DNA of 64,000 nucleotides from Psychromonas aquimarina ATCC BAA-1526 (GCF_000428725.1 NZ_AUAM01000019.1:1-64000), one strand, 5' to 3'. Numbered from the stretch's first letter, positions 26,939 to 36,169 are shown. Numbers and translations are program-made. The notes: generated by a model not told the origin, from the sequence alone.

Positions 26939-29900
26939 ATGAAAAAACTATTGAAGCGTTCCGTTTGGCCTATGGCCTTACTTTCGCTTTCCGTAGCGGC
27001 TGCAGAACACACTGACAGCAATATTTTTGATAAGAGAATTATACGTTTTGATCAACAGACCGACGTAATGTCAGCGCGCTCAGGCGGCGTAAAAACAGGC
27101 CCGATCAGCCTAACAAAAACAACGAACAATGGTGCTGAGCTGCAGGCGAACTTATCCTGGTTAACTCTGGGTAAAGTGAAGCTTAAAGACGGTATCGTTT
27201 ACGATAGAATATTAATACCAGACGCAGGCGGCCCGCTAGAGCCGGGTGAACCCAATCTGACAGGATATCAGCAGATGATCCGTATACCTGATGGTATGCA
27301 GCTTGAGGTAGTGATTGATGAAGTTACATGGTCAGACAGCTTTGAGGAAATGACCATTGATCCCGTGCAGCTACCTTTTCCTGATGTCGTCACCGCTGAC
27401 GGTGAGCGTCCGGATCAGCATCTTCCTTTTGTTAAAAATAAAGAAGCTTACGCACTTATGCCGGAAACTGAAACCGTGCCTATTAAGATCAGCAAAACGA
27501 TCCGCGTCAGGGGCAAAAGCTATGCCGTTATCTCTTACCAGCCAATTCAATTTAATCCAATTGAAAAAACCGTAAAATTTGCAAACAAAGTTCGTTTTCA
27601 CGTGAACTATATTCACAGCGAACAGAAAAACTCAAATGCACGGCGTAAAGATCCTTTAAAGTTTGATGATCCGGCATCAAACTCTGCCATTGATATTCGT
27701 TCAGATGATGTTAAAGAGACAGACGACGGTGCTCAAAATATTATGCAGCGGCGAAGTGATACGAAGCTTACTGCATCGCAGCAGGCTGATTACCTGATTA
27801 TTACAGCAGACCAGTTCAAGGATGCAGTTGAACCTTTAGCAGCCTGGAAACGCAAAATGGGCTATAACGTTTATACTGCTCCACTGTCTGAAACAGGTGC
27901 TTCACAGGAAGAGATCAAACAGTATATCAAAGACGCCTATCAGCAGGGCGTAATGACCTCTTATGTTTTGTTTGTTGGTGACCATGAAGATCTGCCCGGC
28001 TGGGCAGTTACGGGACACGGCTATCATGGTAAGGATCATGTCTGGCATACGGACTTTGATTATTCACTGATTGATGGTGACGACAAATATCCAGATATCG
28101 TTGTCGGCCGTTTTCCGGGAGACACAGCAGAGCAGATCACAACGATGGTGAATCGTACTCTTAACTATGCAAAAACACCTGTAATATCAGATCGATACAA
28201 GCACATTCTGGTTGCAGGACAGTTTCAGGACAATGACGGTAATCTAAAAGCCGATCGTATGTTTATGGAAGATCTTCATCGTGTTGCTGATTTTTTAGGT
28301 CCAGATTATGACTTTTTTAACACACCCGGCGATCAGTTTAATAAAGGCTACCAGATCCATACAGCACTTCAATGGAGTGCCGATTTAAGCGAAGACCTTA
28401 CCTATGGCGGCTGGGATTACGGTACAGCACGAATTACTCCGCCAAACAACGTTCCTCAAGTATGGAAAGACCAGGGTAATGGTGACCGCGTACAGATAGC
28501 AGAAGCGATCAACGATGGTGTCAGTCTGGTTCTCCATCGCGATCATGGTTACGGCGACGGTTCAGGCTGGGCCGACCCGCACTTCACAGCAGCTGAAGTT
28601 AATAACTTAGTAAACGGCAATCTAGCACCGGTAGTACTTAGTTTAAACTGTGCAACCGGCTGGTTTGACAATAAAGACTCATTTGCAGAATCCTGGATGA
28701 GAAACACTAACGGTGGTGCAGTCGGATTTACCGGCGCTGTTCGCGTCAGTTACTCCGGATATAACGATAATCTGCACGCCGGCATTATGGATAGTTTTTG
28801 GGACGATTACGATGGTACCTGGTCTAGCGACATTTACCCTGTCTCATGGAAACCAGCAATGGCGTTAAACCGCGCTAAAGAACGTATGTTTAATCACTAT
28901 GGAACACAGGGAACAGCACTCTCTGAAGCACGTTTCTTCAGCTGGTTTGGTGATCCGGAAATGGAGTTACGTACAGATCGCCCGCAGGCGCTTACTGTTA
29001 CCCATCCGGAAAGTTTACTACCCGGCAGCCAGGCAGAATTTACTGTTGTTGTACGTAAAGGTAATGCTCTGTTAAAAAATGCTCGTGTTGCGCTTGTTTC
29101 TCAACAAGGCGAAACTCAGGTTGTATTAACGGATGACAATGGTCGTGCAGACTTTGATTTTTTTGTTAAAGATGCAATGACAGTGACGGTAACCGAACAT
29201 AATGCAACTCCTTACGAGAACAGCATCAGTGTATCAACGGCTGGACCTGCAGCTAAAATTACAGCCGACAAGCAGGCGGCATTTCGCCAATGGTTAACCT
29301 TAAGCGGGGAAAACTCTACCAGCAGCAACAATATTGTCAGTTATTTATGGGAGCAGACCGCAGGCCCGAAAGTAAGAATTGAAGGCGTAAACAGAAGCTA
29401 TGCTTATGCGGCAACACCTTCCGTTAATACTACTCTGCAGTTTAAATTAACCGTAACAGACGATAAAGGTAAGAGCAGTTCGGCTGTACATACCGTTATT
29501 ATTAAAGATAAACAAATTCCAAATAATCAGGCTCCTGTCGCAGCGATAAGGGCAGAGAATACGGCTTTATTTAATAAGTGGCTTGTTCTTGACGGCAACA
29601 GTTCAAAAGATACTGACGGCAGCATTACATCCTACAAATGGGAGCAGGTTGCAGGTCCTAGTGTAAGAATTGAAGGCACAGCTCGAAGCTATGCTTATGC
29701 GGCAACACCTTCATTCAACACAACACTGCAGTTTAAATTAACCGTAACAGACGATAAAGGTAAGAGCAGCTCTGCTGTACATACCGTTATTATTAAAGAC
29801 AAAGAAATTCCGAAAAATCAGGCACCTGTTGCCACGATAGCAGCAGAGAAAACAGCTTTATTTAATAAATGGCTTGCTCTTGACGGAAGAAATTCAAAAG

Positions 29901-30382
29901 ATACTGACGGTAATATTACATCCTACAAATGGGAGCAGGTTGCAGGTCCTAGTGTAAGAATTGACGGCGCAGATAGAAGTTATGCTTATGCGGCAACACC
30001 TTCTGTTAATACGACTCTGAAATTTAAATTAACCGTAACAGACGATAAAGGTAAGAGCAGTTCGGCTGTACATACCGTTATTATTAAAGGTAATAATATT
30101 GCGAATAATCTGCCGCCTGTTGCAAAGATAACTGCACAGAATACAGCTTCATTTAATAAATGGGTTCGTCTTGACGGAAAAACTTCAAAAGATCCTGACG
30201 GTACGATTACATCTTACAAATGGGAGCAGGTTGAAGGCCCGCAGACAAGAATTGCTTACGCAGATAAAAGTTATGCTTACGCAATGACGCCGAATTTTAA
30301 TACAACACTAAAATTCCGCTTAACAGTCACAGACAACAAAGGTCTGCAGTCATCAACTGTCACCGAGCTTAGCGTTAAATAA
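26939..30382 (+). CDS. Secreted gingipain-like cysteine protease (peptidase C25) with PKD-like repeats
   Basis: 1147 aa. The start is at MKKLLKRSVWPM, where a signal peptide begins (ending VAAAEH). A C25-type propeptide (about 30-250) is followed by the catalytic domain (about 285-680) from ADYLIITADQFKDAVEPLA to FFSWFGDPEMELR. The likely catalytic pair is His536 (LHRDHGYGDG) and Cys571 (SLNCATGW). An Ig-like segment (about 685-765) and four ~97-residue PKD/REJ-like repeats complete the chain. There is no Bacteroidetes type IX CTD, so type II secretion is inferred. It probably degrades extracellular protein. Next to a collagenase gene in the putative island. Confidence 0.88.
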   Translation: MKKLLKRSVWPMALLSLSVAAAEHTDSNIFDKRIIRFDQQTDVMSARSGGVKTGPISLTKTTNNGAELQANLSWLTLGKVKLKDGIVYDRILIPDAGGPLEPGEPNLTGYQQMIRIPDGMQLEVVIDEVTWSDSFEEMTIDPVQLPFPDVVTADGERPDQHLPFVKNKEAYALMPETETVPIKISKTIRVRGKSYAVISYQPIQFNPIEKTVKFANKVRFHVNYIHSEQKNSNARRKDPLKFDDPASNSAIDIRSDDVKETDDGAQNIMQRRSDTKLTASQQADYLIITADQFKDAVEPLAAWKRKMGYNVYTAPLSETGASQEEIKQYIKDAYQQGVMTSYVLFVGDHEDLPGWAVTGHGYHGKDHVWHTDFDYSLIDGDDKYPDIVVGRFPGDTAEQITTMVNRTLNYAKTPVISDRYKHILVAGQFQDNDGNLKADRMFMEDLHRVADFLGPDYDFFNTPGDQFNKGYQIHTALQWSADLSEDLTYGGWDYGTARITPPNNVPQVWKDQGNGDRVQIAEAINDGVSLVLHRDHGYGDGSGWADPHFTAAEVNNLVNGNLAPVVLSLNCATGWFDNKDSFAESWMRNTNGGAVGFTGAVRVSYSGYNDNLHAGIMDSFWDDYDGTWSSDIYPVSWKPAMALNRAKERMFNHYGTQGTALSEARFFSWFGDPEMELRTDRPQALTVTHPESLLPGSQAEFTVVVRKGNALLKNARVALVSQQGETQVVLTDDNGRADFDFFVKDAMTVTVTEHNATPYENSISVSTAGPAAKITADKQAAFRQWLTLSGENSTSSNNIVSYLWEQTAGPKVRIEGVNRSYAYAATPSVNTTLQFKLTVTDDKGKSSSAVHTVIIKDKQIPNNQAPVAAIRAENTALFNKWLVLDGNSSKDTDGSITSYKWEQVAGPSVRIEGTARSYAYAATPSFNTTLQFKLTVTDDKGKSSSAVHTVIIKDKEIPKNQAPVATIAAEKTALFNKWLALDGRNSKDTDGNITSYKWEQVAGPSVRIDGADRSYAYAATPSVNTTLKFKLTVTDDKGKSSSAVHTVIIKGNNIANNLPPVAKITAQNTASFNKWVRLDGKTSKDPDGTITSYKWEQVEGPQTRIAYADKSYAYAMTPNFNTTLKFRLTVTDNKGLQSSTVTELSVK
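29237..30379 (+). repeat. Four tandem ~291-bp repeats encoding PKD-like domains
   Basis: Copies begin near 29237, 29525, 29816 and 30107, the last three exactly 291 bp apart. Each encodes a unit such as PVA-I-AEN-ALFNKWL-LDG-SSKDTDG, YKWEQVAGP, RSYAYAATP, LQFKLTVTDDKGKSSSAVHT. Long DNA stretches are identical between copies 1 to 3, while copy 4 is more diverged, so the array expanded recently or is homogenised by gene conversion. Confidence 0.93.
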
Positions 30383-30404
30383 AAAAGACTAAGAGAAAAC
30401 TAAT

Positions 30405-30443
30405 TAAGCGCATGCCTTGAAACTCACGGCTGCGCTTTTTTAT
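30405..30443 (+). terminator. Rho-independent terminator of the C25 protease gene
   Basis: AAGCGCA-TGCC pairs with GGC-TGCGCTT around an 11-nt loop, followed by seven to eight T. Confidence 0.85.
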
Positions 30444-30475
30444 TAAACTTCATTCGTTTGCATTCCGATATGAAA

Positions 30476-30616
30476 TTAACTTTTTCTTCCCTGTTTTTTG
30501 TTACCTGCCCGATGCAGAAAATCATAAAAAGCAATAGTGGCAATTAAAGGCCAGATAGAAGCCGTGAACAATGCTCGGCAGCTCTTTCCAGGCTTGTTAT
30601 GAAAATGACAAATAGA
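30476..30616 (-). pseudogene. Possible C-terminal remnant of a small membrane protein
   Basis: A 46-codon open stretch on the minus strand without a start codon. It reads RALFTASIWPLIATIAFYDF then LHRAGNKKQGRKS and stop, i.e. a hydrophobic helix and a basic tail that look like a genuine protein end. No family is recognised. It lies between two plus-strand protease genes. Confidence 0.25.
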
Positions 30617-30689
30617 TCAAAAACAAGCACACCACAATAATTAAAAACTAACTGTTATTTAATAAATATAAGCAAATAAAGGATTTGTT

Positions 30690-33290
30690 ATGACTATTAA
30701 AAAAAGATATTTATGTTTACTAATCAGCTCGCTGCTAACAAGCAGCACGTTAATAGCTAAAGAAGGGAATTTACATCAGCAGGCTCCAGCAGATGGTATT
30801 ACAGACAGCAGCCGTCTCCAGCCAGTCAAAAAGCTGAAGGCTTCCGCCCCGCTCATCGCTCCGATTACTATTCCAGCTCCAACGGATGAACAGCGCCTGC
30901 GATCGTCAATAAATAAAATAACAGACGCGGATGCCATTGAAGCCGGTTGTCACGATTACACTGAGTTTGCTGCTTTAACTGGGAATGCGTTGTTTAACTT
31001 CATTCAAAACACCTCTGCGGAGTGTATTAGTGAGTTATACCGCCGTAATGATGACACAGCTGTCACTGTCTATCAGGCAGACAAAGTGATTGATATTGCT
31101 CAACGAGCAAAAAATATAGCCGAGACTTATGATTCAGCTTCTAATGACGGCATGTATAAATTATTTTACTTCCTACGCGGTGCATTTTACGTTGAACATA
31201 ACAGCAGCCAATTAACCTATAAAGATCAACGAGTGAATAAAGCGATGCTTGCTTTACTCGAAACATACAGCCGTAACCCGCATTTTTCTGACATTACGCC
31301 GACGCAGGGAGATACCATGACTGAGTATTTTACTGCATGGGACAGCAGTAAAAATTATATGCAAAGCAGCCGAAGTATTACTCGTTATTTAAATGACTTT
31401 TCTCCTGAACATCTGGCCGAATGGTCACACCGCGGCGCCCTGACTAAAGCACTTACGACACTTTACCGTGCCGGCTGGGATGCGGCGTACACCAAAGCAG
31501 CAGAGGATCATAGCGCTCTGCGGGCGGCCCTGCTTAAAGTAGCTAATTCGGAATATATCTACAACTCTGAATATAACTATCAAGCATCTGATGCTCTTAA
31601 AGAATATGCACGCTTTCTTGAATACCAACAATACTGGGGACTATCCGAAGCGTTAAAAACAGAGATCAACAAGGGCATAGTCGATTTTATGTCACGCTTC
31701 GAACGTAACACAAAATTATGGATAAAAGCGGCTGGCTCATTAGAAACCTATAACCCAGGGCAATGTGAACAATTTAATATCTGCGGCTGGAAAGAGCAGT
31801 TGAAAAAACAGGTATTGAGTATTCACTACACCTGCAGCGATACCATCAAAATAAATGCTCAAGATATGACTCAATCTGAACTTCAACAGTCCTGCGAACA
31901 GATTTCTGAGGAGGAATCCTTATTCCACAAACTTCTTAATACTGGTAACCAGCCTGTAAATGATGACCTTAACCGCGATCTTGAAATCAATATTTTCAAC
32001 TCTGGTGATGACTACAAAAGTTATGCTGGAACACTTTTCGGTATCAGTACTGATAATGGCGGTATGTACCTCGAAGGAGATCCGTCAGTTGAGGGTAATC
32101 AGGCGCGTTTTATCGCCCATGAGGCCACTTGGCTCGACGATATTCTGGTTTGGAACCTGCGCCATGAATATATCCATTATCTCGACGCACGTTTTAATAT
32201 GTATGGTCCATTTAACTACTTCAAAACTAATTTCGACAAAGTGGTCTGGTGGTCTGAAGGCCTTGCTGAGTATATATCGCATCAGAACCGCTATGATGAG
32301 GCAGTTGAAATAGGCCAACAGCGGCGCTATAAACTGAGTGAAATATTTAATAATAACTACAGCAGCGGTGAAGAAAGAGTCTATCGCTGGGGTTATCTGG
32401 CCGTACGTTTCTTATTTGAAATGTCCCCTGAATCAGTAACAGAGCTAATGCAGTACGGCAGAGAGGGAGACGTGGACGGATGGGTTAATTATATTAATAC
32501 CTCAATTGGTACTTCTTTAGACTATAGCTGGGATAACTGGCTGCAGACAGTGCAAAGCGATGACTCTAAACTTGGAACTAACAACGGCTCCATACTTGTT
32601 CCTGATAGCTGTAAAGTTCAAGGGCCTTTAGCAGACGGACAGATCTACAATAACCGCGCCGTCTGTATCAATAACGATCAGGCATATTATTACTTCTATG
32701 TAGATACTGATGTTACCCGTATTGATATCAACAGTGCCCATGGTGACGGTAATGTTGACTTGTTCTACAGCCCGTCCAGCTGGGCCCAAAGCACCCAGTA
32801 TCTGTTGAAATCTACAGAGCCTGGAAATACAGAGTCAATTACCATTCACAATCCTGCTGCCGGCTGGCAGTACATAACAGCACAAAGCGAACCGTCAAGC
32901 AGTGGTGCAAGCCTGAAAATAAACATGAGTAAAGACAAAAGAGGCGAAATCATTCCTGATACCTGTAAAACGAATGAGCCTTCAGTAGACGGGCAGATCT
33001 ATAATAATCAGACTATCTGTATCAACAACGGCAAGGCGTATTACTACTTCTATGTAGATAATGATATTACTCGTATTAATATCAACAGTGCCCACGGTGA
33101 CGGTAATGTCGATTTATTCTACAGCCCATCCGGCTGGGCCCAGAGCAGCCAGTATCTATTAAAATCCACCGGCCCCGGAAATACAGAGTCAATTACTATT
33201 AGCAATCCAGCCGGCGGCTGGCAGTACATAACAGCAGAGAGTGAAGCATCAAGCAGTGGTGCAAGCTTAAAAGTAGAGATGATTAAGTAA
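30690..33290 (+). CDS. Secreted M9 collagenase with two PPC domains
   Basis: 866 aa Vibrio-type microbial collagenase. Signal peptide to about residue 23, then an M9N-like activator domain (about 80-350) and the gluzincin catalytic domain with HEYIH (His492, Glu493, His496) and Glu523 in WWSEGLAEYI. Two ~118-residue pre-peptidase C-terminal (PPC) modules, about 637-750 and 755-866, assist secretion or collagen binding. It digests native collagen extracellularly. It has its own AAGGA site and terminator; a 306-bp gap separates it from the C25 protease gene, so it is not a tight operon. Confidence 0.93.
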   Translation: MTIKKRYLCLLISSLLTSSTLIAKEGNLHQQAPADGITDSSRLQPVKKLKASAPLIAPITIPAPTDEQRLRSSINKITDADAIEAGCHDYTEFAALTGNALFNFIQNTSAECISELYRRNDDTAVTVYQADKVIDIAQRAKNIAETYDSASNDGMYKLFYFLRGAFYVEHNSSQLTYKDQRVNKAMLALLETYSRNPHFSDITPTQGDTMTEYFTAWDSSKNYMQSSRSITRYLNDFSPEHLAEWSHRGALTKALTTLYRAGWDAAYTKAAEDHSALRAALLKVANSEYIYNSEYNYQASDALKEYARFLEYQQYWGLSEALKTEINKGIVDFMSRFERNTKLWIKAAGSLETYNPGQCEQFNICGWKEQLKKQVLSIHYTCSDTIKINAQDMTQSELQQSCEQISEEESLFHKLLNTGNQPVNDDLNRDLEINIFNSGDDYKSYAGTLFGISTDNGGMYLEGDPSVEGNQARFIAHEATWLDDILVWNLRHEYIHYLDARFNMYGPFNYFKTNFDKVVWWSEGLAEYISHQNRYDEAVEIGQQRRYKLSEIFNNNYSSGEERVYRWGYLAVRFLFEMSPESVTELMQYGREGDVDGWVNYINTSIGTSLDYSWDNWLQTVQSDDSKLGTNNGSILVPDSCKVQGPLADGQIYNNRAVCINNDQAYYYFYVDTDVTRIDINSAHGDGNVDLFYSPSSWAQSTQYLLKSTEPGNTESITIHNPAAGWQYITAQSEPSSSGASLKINMSKDKRGEIIPDTCKTNEPSVDGQIYNNQTICINNGKAYYYFYVDNDITRININSAHGDGNVDLFYSPSGWAQSSQYLLKSTGPGNTESITISNPAGGWQYITAESEASSSGASLKVEMIK
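32601..33287 (+). repeat. Two tandem 354-bp repeats encoding PPC domains
   Basis: Copies begin at 32601 and 32955. Both encode PD(S/T)CK, DGQIYNN, CINN, AYYYFYVD, INSAHGDGNVDLFYSPS and WQYITA. They are highly similar in DNA, indicating recent duplication. Confidence 0.92.
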
Positions 33291-33311
33291 TTCATCATCG
33301 CTCTGATATAT

Positions 33312-33350
33312 AAAGCCCGCACCTATTTATAGCGGGCTTTATATATTTTT
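33312..33350 (+). terminator. Rho-independent terminator of the collagenase gene
   Basis: AAAGCCCGC (33312-33320) pairs with GCGGGCTTT (33332-33340), followed by ATATATTTTT. Confidence 0.88.
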
Positions 33351-33504
33351 CCCCCGCGAAGTCGCAACGAAGTCAGGAAGAACCAAGCAATTAGGCTGCG
33401 TAATCCCTTCTATTTTAAATTGAATAAAATTATTAAGTTAGCTTTATTATAAGATGTATTTATAGTTGTTATGTAACTCTAGATTGAAATTAACGGAGGC
33501 ATAA

Positions 33505-34146
33505 ATGTATAAATACTCTGAAGAAATTCATAGTAAATCATTACTAAACATGGGATGTATCCGCATTGGAACACTTCAGAACTATAGGGACTCAGAACAC
33601 AAGCGTGGTATAGCAGATCCTAAAGAAGGAAAAAAACTAGTATATCATCATATTGATGACGCTCTAATTAACCTCAATGATCCAAATGACAGAAACAATC
33701 AAATTGCAAAATCATTTGGAGCTATGGGAGGAAAAGCTAAAGTCCATTGTAAAGGTGTTCTTTTCGGAAAAGACATTGAATCGCCTGATTGTTATATTCT
33801 TTGCATGTCAAACAAGCTATCTCAATCTGTAATGAGTGAATTGGATGAGGCTGATACGTGTGTTGAAATTGTAAATCACACCCTTTTTTTTGATCAATTA
33901 ACTTTAGCTATTAGTGATATTACTCCCGTTAATTTTATAGGTGTTTATGAAGTAACTTATCAAAATAAACAAGAAGTTTGGAACGGAAATAATTGGGGAC
34001 GTAATGCTGCATTAATAAAAGATCTTGAATTTAAAGAACAATATGAAATTAGAGCAATATGGGTCCCCCAAAATAATATACAAATAAAACCAATTATTTT
34101 AGGTTCTGCCGAGTTAGGGCTGGCGTGTAAATTATCTAAATTATAA
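33505..34146 (+). CDS. Orphan protein of unknown function at the island edge
   Basis: 213 aa, no signal peptide or membrane helix. ATG preceded by a strong GGAGG. The N-terminus has a motif-rich run: YKYSEEIHSKSLLNMGCIRI, GTLQNYRDSEHKRGIADPKEG. The 'Y.Y......LL..G.IRIGTL..YRD.EH...I.D..EG' pattern suggests a structured active site. It recalls, without proof, DUF2971-like and other proteins often found singly near phage-defence or mobile loci. The gene is visibly more AT-rich than its neighbours, a sign of transfer. A perfect palindrome follows 15 bp after the stop. I do not assign a function. Confidence 0.75.
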   Translation: MYKYSEEIHSKSLLNMGCIRIGTLQNYRDSEHKRGIADPKEGKKLVYHHIDDALINLNDPNDRNNQIAKSFGAMGGKAKVHCKGVLFGKDIESPDCYILCMSNKLSQSVMSELDEADTCVEIVNHTLFFDQLTLAISDITPVNFIGVYEVTYQNKQEVWNGNNWGRNAALIKDLEFKEQYEIRAIWVPQNNIQIKPIILGSAELGLACKLSKL

Positions 34147-34160
34147 AAAGGTAAATAGAA

Positions 34161-34185
34161 TTATTGACAGGCAAGCTGTCAATAA
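34161..34185. promoter_or_regulatory. Perfect 10-bp inverted repeat with 5-nt loop
   Basis: TTATTGACAG (34161-34170) and CTGTCAATAA (34176-34185). There is no T-run, so an operator or a weak bidirectional hairpin between the convergent orphan gene and yhiN. TTGACA within it could be a -35 with CATAAT at 34189-34194 (19-nt spacing). A second small palindrome, ATAGGA-G-TCCTAT, follows near 34223-34235. Confidence 0.55.
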
Positions 34186-34277
34186 TCGCATAATGTGGTA
34201 CCTATATTAAATACTACGGTCATAGGAGTCCTATTTTGCTAGCAGCCTATACACCCACGCAAAGCGTGCGTAAACAA

Positions 34278-35483
34278 TCAAACATCCTGCCCTGCAGCCC
34301 AGCCGCTTGACCAGGCCCACTGGAAGTTAAACCCGCCTAACCAGCCGGTGACATCTAAAGCTTCACCGATAAAATACAAACCTTTTACGTTTTTGCACTC
34401 TAAGGTTTTTGAAGAGATAACATCAGTATCAATGCCGCCTAAGGTCACTTCGGCTGTGCGGTAGCCCTCAGTGCCGTTAATCTGCGGCGCCCAGTTGTGG
34501 AACAGTTCTGAGATCTGTTTAAGCTGCTTTTCATTGTATTGTTTCAGCGGCAGGCTTTCAATTTCAGCGGCTGCTAATAAACACTCAACCACACGCTTAG
34601 GAAGCTGCTGTGATAATAAGGTTTTTAATGCCAGATCCGGGCGGCTCTGTTGAGTATTAATCAGCTCGGCATATAAATCTAAGTTAGGCAGAAGATCTAA
34701 AGTTATTTTTTCTCCCGCCTGCCAGTAATTTGATATCTGCAGAATAACCGGGCCGCTTAAACCTCGATGGGTAAATAACAGTGCTTCGGTAAAGCTGATC
34801 TGTTTTACTTTGTTACGCTGATCTTTAATTTCACAAAGTGCTGTTGCCGGAAAGCTGATACCGGATAACGGCGTAAATAACTCTTTCTGCGCCTGATGCA
34901 GGGTAAAAGGCACTAAACCTGCGCGGGTTGCTTTAACAGGTAACTGGTATTTTTCTGCAACTTTATACGCAAACGGGGTAGCGCCCATTTTTGGCAGCGA
35001 TAAACCGCCGGTAGCCACCACTAAAGAATGACACTCAAAACTATCTTGTTTAGTCTGGATATAAAAATGGTGATCTGACATTTGATGATGACTAATGATT
35101 TCAGTCTGCAGCTGAATTTTAACACCCGCATCACGCGCTTCATCTAATAACATCTGCACAATCTGTTTAGCACTGTCATCACAAAACAGCTGGCCGTGAT
35201 CGCGTTCATGCCAGCTGATCTTATGTTTATCCACCAGCGCGATAAAATCCCATTGCGTGTAACGGCTTAGCGCTGATTTAACAAAATGCGGGTTATCACA
35301 GAGGTAGTTATTCGGCTCAACGTATAAATTAGTGAAATTACAACGCCCGCCGCCGCTCATAATAATCTTTTGTCCCGCGCGCTTAGCATGATCCAGTACT
35401 AATACTTTACGGCCACGTTTAGCCGCTTCTATGGCACACATTAAACCGGATGCGCCCGCACCAATGATTATTACATCTAACAT
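34278..35483 (-). CDS. yhiN: HI0933-family NAD(P)/FAD-dependent oxidoreductase YhiN
   Basis: 401 aa flavoprotein. FAD dinucleotide-binding motif IIIGAGASGLMCAIEAAKRG at the N-terminus, GQKIIMSGGGRCNFTN, VVATGGLSLPKMGATP, and the C-terminal VKGLYFIGEALDVTGWLGGF. The physiological substrate is unknown. The start was placed at 35483 (MLDVIIIG) because AAGGGG precedes it and the fold begins there. Its 3' end is duplicated as a broken copy at 26524-26702, making this gene the right boundary of a putative insertion. Confidence 0.92.
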   Translation of the reverse strand: MLDVIIIGAGASGLMCAIEAAKRGRKVLVLDHAKRAGQKIIMSGGGRCNFTNLYVEPNNYLCDNPHFVKSALSRYTQWDFIALVDKHKISWHERDHGQLFCDDSAKQIVQMLLDEARDAGVKIQLQTEIISHHQMSDHHFYIQTKQDSFECHSLVVATGGLSLPKMGATPFAYKVAEKYQLPVKATRAGLVPFTLHQAQKELFTPLSGISFPATALCEIKDQRNKVKQISFTEALLFTHRGLSGPVILQISNYWQAGEKITLDLLPNLDLYAELINTQQSRPDLALKTLLSQQLPKRVVECLLAAAEIESLPLKQYNEKQLKQISELFHNWAPQINGTEGYRTAEVTLGGIDTDVISSKTLECKNVKGLYFIGEALDVTGWLGGFNFQWAWSSGWAAGQDV

Positions 35484-35568
35484 ATTCAACCCCTTAAAAT
35501 TATGCGCGTAAGGATACACTAATTAATGCTAAAATCCGGGAATATTAAAGACAATTAATACAAAACAT

Positions 35569-36165
35569 ATGACTGACATTTACTTAATTCGCCATGGTGA
35601 AACAACCTGGAATAAACAAGGCAGGCTGCAGGGCCACCTTGACAGTCCGTTAACAGCAAAAGGCAGAGAAGATGCACTGCAGCAGCTCAATTATTTCCAG
35701 GATATAAACTTAGATGCGATTTACAGCAGCGATCTCGGACGTGCAGTAACCTCTATTACGCCGCTTGCACAGGCCAAGCAGTTAAAGGTTAGTCATAAAG
35801 CAGAACTGCGGGAGTTAAGTTACGATCACCTTGACGGCAAACCTAAGCACAGCTTAACCAGCCACGATAAAGAGCAGTTAGCAGCACTATTTTCAGCACA
35901 ATTAGGATACCGTATCGGCCGGGGTGAAAGTTTACAGGCTTTGCAGACACGCCTGAGTCGATGTCTGCACGGGATTGCATCTGCTCATACGGGTCAGAAA
36001 GTAGCAGTTATGAGTCACGGGCTGGCGATTGTGATGTTTTTAAAAGAGATCTTATATATTCCAGTGGATGAGCCGCGCACTATGGATATTCATAACGGCA
36101 GCGTAACACATCTTACTTTTGACGGGCAGAACTGGATGCTGCAGAGCTTATACCATTCTAAGTAA
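35569..36165 (+). CDS. Histidine phosphatase (phosphoglycerate-mutase-like) family protein
   Basis: 198 aa. Phosphohistidine motif YLIRHGETTWNKQGRLQGHLDSPLTAKG, SSDLGRAVTS, and the second catalytic His in VAVMSHGLAIVMFL. It resembles GpmB/CobC-like phosphatases rather than glycolytic PGM; the substrate is unknown. It is divergent from yhiN with 85 bp between the starts. Confidence 0.88.
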   Translation: MTDIYLIRHGETTWNKQGRLQGHLDSPLTAKGREDALQQLNYFQDINLDAIYSSDLGRAVTSITPLAQAKQLKVSHKAELRELSYDHLDGKPKHSLTSHDKEQLAALFSAQLGYRIGRGESLQALQTRLSRCLHGIASAHTGQKVAVMSHGLAIVMFLKEILYIPVDEPRTMDIHNGSVTHLTFDGQNWMLQSLYHSK

Positions 36166-36169
36166 ATAT

